Shown here: one piece after another, positions 58,280 to 64,000 of the stretch
Numbering within the stretch: position 1 is the stretch's first letter
How the letters are laid out: each line of letters starts with the position of its first letter
Origin: Codonopsis lanceolata
Taxonomy: Eukaryota > Streptophyta > Magnoliopsida > Asterales > Campanulaceae
DNA: 64,000 nucleotides
Assembly: GCA_013146195.2 (NCBI GenBank)
Contig: CM028377.1
Location: forward strand, 7,850,239-7,914,238
Direction of reading: 5' to 3'
Position numbers and translations under genes: made by a program
Notes under the pieces: generated by a model
The model's input: the letters and a program-made list of their open reading frames with translations, nothing else
The model's database searches: none
What the model was told of the DNA's origin: nothing

Positions 58280-58900
58280 GTGGTAATTCCTAGGAACCGA
58301 AAGAAAAATAAAGGGTACCTTGTTTACTTTAAATTCTTTCAGGAATGCTTCATGGCTATAGATTCAGAAAACAAAGACATCTGGTACCTAGACAAGGGTG
58401 GCTGCTCAAGACACATGACTGGGAACAGAAGTCTTCTTACAGATATAGCTGAAGCAAAAGGACCCACTGTTATTTTCGGAGATAATGCAAGAGGAAAGAC
58501 AATTGGATATGGCTCAATTACTAGAGGAAGTCTCTCCATCAACAAAGTTTCTCTAGTAAGTGGTTTAAAGCACAATCTTCTGAGCATATCCCAATTCTGC
58601 GACAAAGGACTTCTATGCCAATTCAATTCCAACCAGTGCCTCATCAAAGACAGTGAATCTCGCTCTACAACCGGCAATAGACAAGGAAACGCCTATGTCG
58701 TGGACTTAAATCTTCTAGGAGATTCTCAAACCTCGTGCCTAGTAGCCAACAATGTTCGTGACAACACGGCTATGGCACAAGCGTCTCGATCACCTCAACT
58801 TCAAGCACCTCTCCAAGCTCTCCAAAAATGGGCTTGTCAAAGGTCTACCTACGGTGTTCCGCCGATCATGACGAAGTTGTAAAACTTGCCAACTAGGAAA
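58280..58900 (+). pseudogene. Copia-3 protease and pre-integrase region
   Basis: IWYLDKGGCSRHMTGN (58378-58425) is the copia protease active-site block, but the catalytic DSG-type triplet reads D-K-G-G, a substitution plus one extra residue. It continues KTIGYGSITRGSLSINKVSL and LKHNLLSISQFCDKGL. A frame change near 58765 leads into the integrase zinc-finger region (HKRLDHLNFKHLSK readable in another frame). Confidence 0.8.
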
Positions 58901-59343
58901 ACTTTCCAAGTCTTCCTTCAAAAGAAAGTCTGCTTTTATCAACAAACGACCTCTTCAACTTCTCGCATATGGATCTCTTTGGACCTATTACAAGATTTCG
59001 AGACAAGTACACACTTGTAGTAGTTGATGACTACTCTAGATTCACTTGGATTGAAACTATGACATCTAAAGATGAAACGTATGATCTAGTCACTGCACTT
59101 TTAAGACTTCAAACTCAAAAGCTTGAAGACATTTGTGACATAAGATCGACAATGGCATCAATTCAAGAACAATGGTGTAGAAAAATATTGCGATGACCAC
59201 GGGATCGGCCACAACTTCTCTCGCCGGCATTCCTCAACAAAATGGTGTAGCCGAACGAAGAACAGAACATCGATTGAAGCAAAGAAGAACAATGCCGCGT
59301 AAGCTAAACTTCCGAAGTATTTCGCAGTAGGATAACACCGCAT
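58901..59343 (+). pseudogene. Copia-3 integrase catalytic part
   Basis: MDLFGPITRFRDKYTLVVVD and YSRFTWIETMTSKDETYD give the first catalytic Asp. A frame change near 59140 (AGATCGACAATGG) breaks the second block. Text near 59235-59275 shows the PQQNGVAER-type block in another frame. The stretch 59344-60100 is the integrase end and integrase-RT linker with many frame changes. Confidence 0.75.
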
Positions 59344-60100
59344 GTTTTACCCATAGATCCCTCGTAAACAAGTTTCATAATAAAACTCCATATGAAATAT
59401 GGAGAGAAGATCCCCAAACATAGGATTTCTTAAAATCTTCTACAGAATGTTTTATTCTTTATAATGGAAAATAATATAGAGGAAAATTTGATGCAAAATC
59501 GACGAAGGAATTTTTCTTGGGTATTCCAAACATTCAAAAGCATTTCGCATTTTCAAGAAATCTAATTTAAAAATCTTAGAATCTGTGCATGTTTCTTTTG
59601 ATGAATATGACTTGTTAGAGCCTAGAAAGGCTCCGAACATTGCTAATGATTCTGATAATGATGAGACAGGTACCAACTCAGCATCAACTTCCACTCCTCA
59701 ATAGAAAACCGGCAACTACTCAGAACCCTCAAGTACCGCTAACCCTCCACCGGTAGACGATAACTCGCCGGTACCGATAACAACTCTTCGTTGACCTGAA
59801 CCCATCTCTTCTGTTTTTACCCCAAGCACCTTTACAGATCACTCATCCTTCTTGTTCACCAGAAAATGAAGGTTTTGAAGATCCTATCTCTTCTGAACTA
59901 GATTTTGGTGAATCTCCTTCTCAACCTACTCAGGACTTCTTAAGGGAAGAACCCACCAGAAGTGATCTTCCTCCAACTGTTATTGAAGCAAGAGATCACC
60001 CCATTTCTCAAATCATTGGTGATCTCAACACGTAGTGCGAGAAATAAAGTTCGAGAAGAAACTATGTTTGCTTATGCATTTGTATCGAACTCGAACCAAA

Positions 60101-60892
60101 GAAGATTGATGAAGCTATCGAAGATCATAAGCGGATTGAAGCTATGCAAGAAGAGCCGAACCAGTTTGAAAGATGTAAAGTGTGGAGCTTAGTTCAAAGA
60201 CCGACCGATCATCCAAATATCGGCACCAAGTGGGTTTCGAAATAAATAAAAGAGATGAAGATGGAAATGTCACCAGAAACAAAGCTAGACTGGTTGCTCA
60301 AGGATACCGACAGGAAGAAGGAATATACTTTGATGAAACTTTTGCTCCTGTTGCCAAACTAGAGGCAATCAGACTTTTTCTAGCTTATGCCTCGTTCATG
60401 GACTTCAAAGTGTATCGATGGATGTAAAGAGTGCCTTTACGAATGGTGATCTTCAAGAAACGGTATACGTGGAACAACCTCCGTGATTTATTATCTCGCA
60501 AACCGGATCACGTCTACCGACTCAAGAAAGCTCTCTACCGAAGCAAGCTCCCGAGCTTGGTATGAAACTCTATCCAAGTTCTTAATTGAACAAGGATTCG
60601 TGAGAGGAAGAATAGACACTACTTTATTCATCCTCAAGCACAAAGGCCATTCTCTTCTCGGTACAAATCTATGTGGGACGACATCATCTTTGGATCAACT
60701 AACCAAAGCCCTGTAAGAGATTCGAGAAGCGATGCAGCAAGTTCGAGATGAGCATGATGGGTGAACTTACCTACTTTCTAGGGACTGCAGATACAACAGA
60801 CTTCCGATGGAATCTTTATCAGCCAAACCAAATATGCAAAGGAACTAATCAAGAAGTTCGGTCTTGATTCAGCCAAAGGATTCGAAACTCCA
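60101..60892 (+). pseudogene. Copia-3 reverse transcriptase, frame-broken
   Basis: NKARLVAQGYRQEEGIYFDE and FAPVAKLEAIRLFLAYASF are clear in one frame (60269-60415). The next motif block (60416-60490), the LKQAPRAWY-equivalent (60525-60565) and the YVDD region (60665-60680, one extra G) each sit in a different frame. Several breaks read CG, ACG or CCG where CAG/CTG would be expected. As written it encodes no RT. Confidence 0.8.
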
Positions 60893-61585
60893 ATGTCTAC
60901 CGACTGCCATCTTGACAAAGATGAAAAGGGAAAGCAAGAGAACATGACCAAGTACCGAGGAATTATAGGTTCTCTTCTCTACCTTACTGCTAGTAGACCT
61001 GACATTATGTTTGTTGTTTGTGTTTGTGCTAGATTTCAGGCAGATCCAAAGGAGTCACATTTGCTTGCTGCCAAACGTATCATAAGATATATCTCAAAAA
61101 CAACCAATCTAGGCATCTGGTATTCCAAATCCAACAACTTCAATCTAGTTGGATACTCAGATGCAGATTATGCAACCGCAAAGTGAGCGAAGAAGCACCG
61201 GTGGGACTTGTCAATTCCTTGAAATAGACTTGTCTCATGGTCTTGCAAGAAACAAGGACCGCGGTTGCAAATTCAACCGAACGTGAATACATTGCTGCAA
61301 GCAGCTGTTGCTCTCAACTGCTATGGATGAAGCAACAACTAGTGGACTACAACATCAAGACTGCAAACTGCCCAATCATGTGTGATAACACATCAGCAAT
61401 TTCAGTCTCCAAAAATCCAGTAATGCACTCCAAGACAAAGCACATTGATATTCGTTATCACTTCCTCAAAGATCATGTGGAAAAAGGTAACATCAGTTTG
61501 GAATATGTTCCAACTGAGCATCAATTGGCAGACATTCTCACAAAACCACTGGATGTCACCAGGTTTGCTTACTTAAGGAGAAATC
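60893..61585 (+). pseudogene. Copia-3 RNase H, cut by LINE-3
   Basis: The first part is YRGIIGSLLYLTASRPDIMF, FQADPKESHLLAAKRIIRYI and LVGYSDADYATAK. After a frame change (61183-61270) come EREYIAASSCCSQLLWMKQQ, CDNTSAISVSKNPVMHSKTK and LEYVPTEHQLADILTKPLD. The end of the protein is interrupted at the T run at 61586. RNase H removes template RNA. Confidence 0.85.
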
Positions 61586-61601
61586 TTTTTTTTTTTTTTT
61601 T

Positions 61602-61746
61602 CGGAAACGGGCGGCACCCTGCTAGATTTTATTGATAGAAATAATAAAAAATACAAACTTGAGGGGGACAACCAGCCGGGCCCTTAAAAGGGAGGACAAA
61701 GGAGCCTGAACCTCGAAACGGAAATGAAATGAAGACATACAAAAAC
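61602..61746 (-). other. LINE-3 3' UTR
   Basis: The minus strand carries GGCTGGTTGTCCCCCTCAAG and TCAATAAAATCTAGCAGGG before the tail, as in LINE-1 (25945-26091). The last bases read CGGAAACGGGCGGC where LINE-1 reads GGGAAACAGGGGCGGC. Confidence 0.85.
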
Positions 61747-64000
61747 CTACGTTATACGAATATAAGGAGTCTCGCTACTATCTAGAGAGATGAGACCACG
61801 AATTCTATCGGGAAGAGAGCTTGTTGTTTCGAAAACAAAATCACGATTTTGATCAATTCCAAGATTGGCCAAGGCGTCGGCAACTGAATTGGCTTCACGA
61901 AAGACATGACAGAAATCAAAATCCATAGAGTGAGATAGGGCAGAGATATTACGAAAGATGTATCTACTTTGCCAGGGAGGATTGATGCCGTGAAGAAGAC
62001 AATCAAGGAGATGCTTGGAGTCAATTTCAATAAGAGCCTTTGTGTATCCATAATTACGAAGCCACTGAATTCCTTGAAGGAGAGCATAACACTCAGCCAT
62101 AAAGCTGGAGGCAGTCCCATAAATAGAAGAGAAGGCAACAATTAAGTGGCCAGAATGATCACGAATGATGCCACCGCCCGAACTAGGACCAGGATTGCCC
62201 CGACACGCTCCATCAGTGTTGAGTTTAACCAGCCCATGAATGGGCTTCGACCAGGAAACCGCACGGATACACCTTCTGGATATGCGACCAAGCTTGGAAG
62301 AAAAAGGAACATTCCAGTCCAAAGAATTATGAGCATTAAGGCCTGCCGCTTTAATGATAGAAGATAACAAGAAATTAATTCGATCTACTACAACCTTGAC
62401 AGGGCTACGAACCCCTTCATGAAGAGCAGCATTTCGATACTTCCAAAGCTCCCAAAGAATAACTGAAGGCGTAATAGCATGAAGGATAGAGAAGCTTTTC
62501 GAATACCACCAAGCAAGACAAGTTTGATTAATAGAATCTGAAGAACCATACACTTCTCCCAGATTATTAAAAACATTCCAAATCGATATCGCCATGGTGC
62601 TATTCAGAAAGACATGAGAAAAGGTTTCGACCTGACCCAGAGCGCAACAGGAGCAGCGGGAAGCCAACTGGATACCTTTCGCCATTACGCTCTCATCAAT
62701 CGAAATACGGCGCTGCCATAATCTCCACATAAACACACTAATTTGACGAGGAAGGTGCCGATGCCAAATAAATTTAGCGGAATCCATAAGAGGATGTTTA
62801 ACGCGAACGAAATCCCATGCCGAGGAAAGAGAAAAGTTACCCTTAGAGGTAAGGCTCCAAACAGCACTATCTGGGGAATCAACAATGCCAACTTGCTGTT
62901 TAATAATAAGATTAACTTTCTGATAGCCCAATTCACTCCTTGCTGCCTGCGTAATGTTATTCTGATTGTCAAAAATATCCTTCACAAGAGAAAGATGGCT
63001 AACATCCGGACGATTAATAAGGCCACAATCAAGCCAATTGTCGAGCCAAATCGAACAATCCCCTCGACCAATAATCCATTTTATGACAGCCTCAGCCTCG
63101 TTACGAACTAAGCATAAACGACGCCATGTGTGAGAACCCCGACCAGCAGCACAGGAAGGATGCGTCGAATTGCAGTATCTCGATCTCATGAATTTAGCCC
63201 AAAGACTAGCAGATGAGTGAAATCTCCACCATAAATTAAGGGAAAAAGCACGGATGACATCTGAAACCGAGCGAATGCCTATTCCCCCTTCTAGAACCGG
63301 TCTACAACATCTCTCCCAAGCAATCCAATGAGCTTTCGATTTCCCATCTATAGAGCCCCAAAAGAAGTTGGACAATATTCTGTTAATATGATTAATAACA
63401 GAGATAGGCGGATCCAATGTAGCTATTTGATACATCACAATAGACTGAAGGACCGAATTAATGAGAGTGATTTTTCCAGCCTGAGAGAGGAAGACTCCGA
63501 CCCATGAATTAATTTTATTCTGCAGTTTACCGATCAGGTTATCAAAGAGAGAAATCTTTTTACGACCTTCAAATAAAGGGCAGCCTAAATAATTTACCGG
63601 AAGAGCCTTGTGGCAAAACCCCAAATGTCTTCGAATGGTATTGATTCTGGACGCATCAATGGAATTAGTGACCATAAAACAGCTCTTATTAGCACTGATC
63701 ATTTGACCCGAGCATCGCTCGTAAGCAGAAAGGATTGAACGATGCTGAAGTAAGGATTGCTTGTTGCCATTACAAAAAATGACAAAATCATCGGCAAAAG
63801 ACAAGTGAGAAATAATGGGGCAGCCAATATGGGAATGAAAAGCATATCGAGGATGATCAGATTGCAATTTGTTCAACGATCGACTGAGAACTTCAGCAGC
63901 AATGATAAATAGACTAGGAGAAAGCGGATCACCTTGTCGAAGACCTCTTGTGGAATTAAAGAAACCAAACGAAGAGCCATTGATGAGAACTGAGAACCAG
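61747..64000 (-). CDS. LINE-3 ORF2: RT palm to RNase H, open to the window edge
   Basis: The frame is open from the window edge to a stop at 61747, about 750 codons with no interruption. Order: TRGLRQGDPLSPSLF, the catalytic ISHLSFADDFVIF (FADD), VNYLGCPLFEGRKKISLFDN, CSIWLDNWLDCGLINRPD, a Cys-rich GIQLASRCSCCALGQVET segment (zinc-binding-like, about 62670-62620), and RNase H with NTDGACRGN, MAECYALLQ, IEIDSKHLL and ANSVADALA (all four acidic positions). N-terminal RT and endonuclease lie outside the window. This is the best-preserved coding region here; whether the whole element is intact cannot be told. Confidence 0.9.
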   Translation of the reverse strand, partial: WFSVLINGSSFGFFNSTRGLRQGDPLSPSLFIIAAEVLSRSLNKLQSDHPRYAFHSHIGCPIISHLSFADDFVIFCNGNKQSLLQHRSILSAYERCSGQMISANKSCFMVTNSIDASRINTIRRHLGFCHKALPVNYLGCPLFEGRKKISLFDNLIGKLQNKINSWVGVFLSQAGKITLINSVLQSIVMYQIATLDPPISVINHINRILSNFFWGSIDGKSKAHWIAWERCCRPVLEGGIGIRSVSDVIRAFSLNLWWRFHSSASLWAKFMRSRYCNSTHPSCAAGRGSHTWRRLCLVRNEAEAVIKWIIGRGDCSIWLDNWLDCGLINRPDVSHLSLVKDIFDNQNNITQAARSELGYQKVNLIIKQQVGIVDSPDSAVWSLTSKGNFSLSSAWDFVRVKHPLMDSAKFIWHRHLPRQISVFMWRLWQRRISIDESVMAKGIQLASRCSCCALGQVETFSHVFLNSTMAISIWNVFNNLGEVYGSSDSINQTCLAWWYSKSFSILHAITPSVILWELWKYRNAALHEGVRSPVKVVVDRINFLLSSIIKAAGLNAHNSLDWNVPFSSKLGRISRRCIRAVSWSKPIHGLVKLNTDGACRGNPGPSSGGGIIRDHSGHLIVAFSSIYGTASSFMAECYALLQGIQWLRNYGYTKALIEIDSKHLLDCLLHGINPPWQSRYIFRNISALSHSMDFDFCHVFREANSVADALANLGIDQNRDFVFETTSSLPDRIRGLISLDSSETPYIRIT

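Larger units (their letters stand above)
54721..61585 (+). mobile_element. Copia-3: SIRE-like copia element, frame-broken, cut by LINE-3
   Basis: Order on the plus strand: 5' LTR (54721-56002), tRNA-iMet primer site, Gag, protease, integrase, RT, RNase H. The 3' end is beyond LINE-3. Homology to copia is clear by motif, but more than a dozen 1-4 base differences break the frame between 56290 and 61615. Many fall at CAG or CTG positions. It inserted into the LTR end of Copia-2; the flanking 5-mer is AGATA. Confidence 0.85.
61586..64000 (-). mobile_element. LINE-3: plant L1 retrotransposon, 3' part, runs off the window
   Basis: The T run (61586-61601) is the A-tail on the minus strand. The 3' UTR and ORF2 C-terminal half follow with near identity to LINE-1 (25945-28320). 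It inserted at the end of Copia-3 RNase H. The 5' side and target duplication lie beyond 64000. Confidence 0.9.

Overview
The window is nuclear DNA of a flowering plant, probably a eudicot. It is almost wholly transposable elements and I find no host gene. The basis is the mix of families, recognised from translated motifs, primer-binding sites and LTR ends: SIRE-like Ty1/copia, and Ty3/gypsy elements of the Athila, Tat/Ogre and Tekay(Del) chromovirus lineages. There are also plant L1 LINEs carrying RNase H, a hAT-type MITE and a probable Helitron end. Intergenic DNA is AT-rich with long AT, AAT, AC and AG microsatellites. The species cannot be told from the sequence.

Layout from left to right. 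1-1931: 3' end of a SIRE-like copia element (Copia-1, + strand). 1932-3499: degenerate spacer with a possible Tat LTR tip. 3500-8180: decayed Athila element (- strand) with a probable Helitron in its gag. 8404-10420: broken Tat gag (+). 10345-16837: a tangle of Tat LTRs in both orientations holding a perfect-palindrome MITE. 16838-17058 and 24458-24740: one minisatellite split by a Tekay element (17059-24457, - strand) with a 5-bp target duplication. 24950-31418: Tat LTR split by a LINE (LINE-1, - strand) with an 11-bp target duplication. 31419-34081: 3' end of a second SIRE-like element (Copia-4). 34110-37434: Athila 5' LTR, primer site and gag (+). 37435-46402: three long Tekay-type LTRs, two on the - strand and one on the + strand, around a 100-N assembly gap. 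46403-54718: copia element (Copia-2, - strand) split by a LINE (LINE-2, + strand). 54721-61585: third copia element (Copia-3, + strand), cut at its end by LINE-3 (- strand), which runs off the window and is a close relative of LINE-1.

Nothing here works together as a pathway. The history is serial insertion followed by deletion: LINE into LTR, Tekay into minisatellite, LINE into copia, copia into copia LTR. Several elements have lost pol or LTR segments by illegitimate recombination. LINE-3 has the longest undamaged reading frame and looks youngest.

The most unusual signal is not a gene. In LINE-1 (about 26600-28060) and Copia-3 (about 56290-61615), frame-breaking differences cluster where a related copy or a conserved motif predicts CAG or CTG, and those sites read CG, ACG, CCG or CGG. 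CAG/CTG are the symmetric CHG methylation sites of plants. The likeliest cause is miscalling of methylated CHG in single-molecule reads, so part of the apparent decay may not be real.
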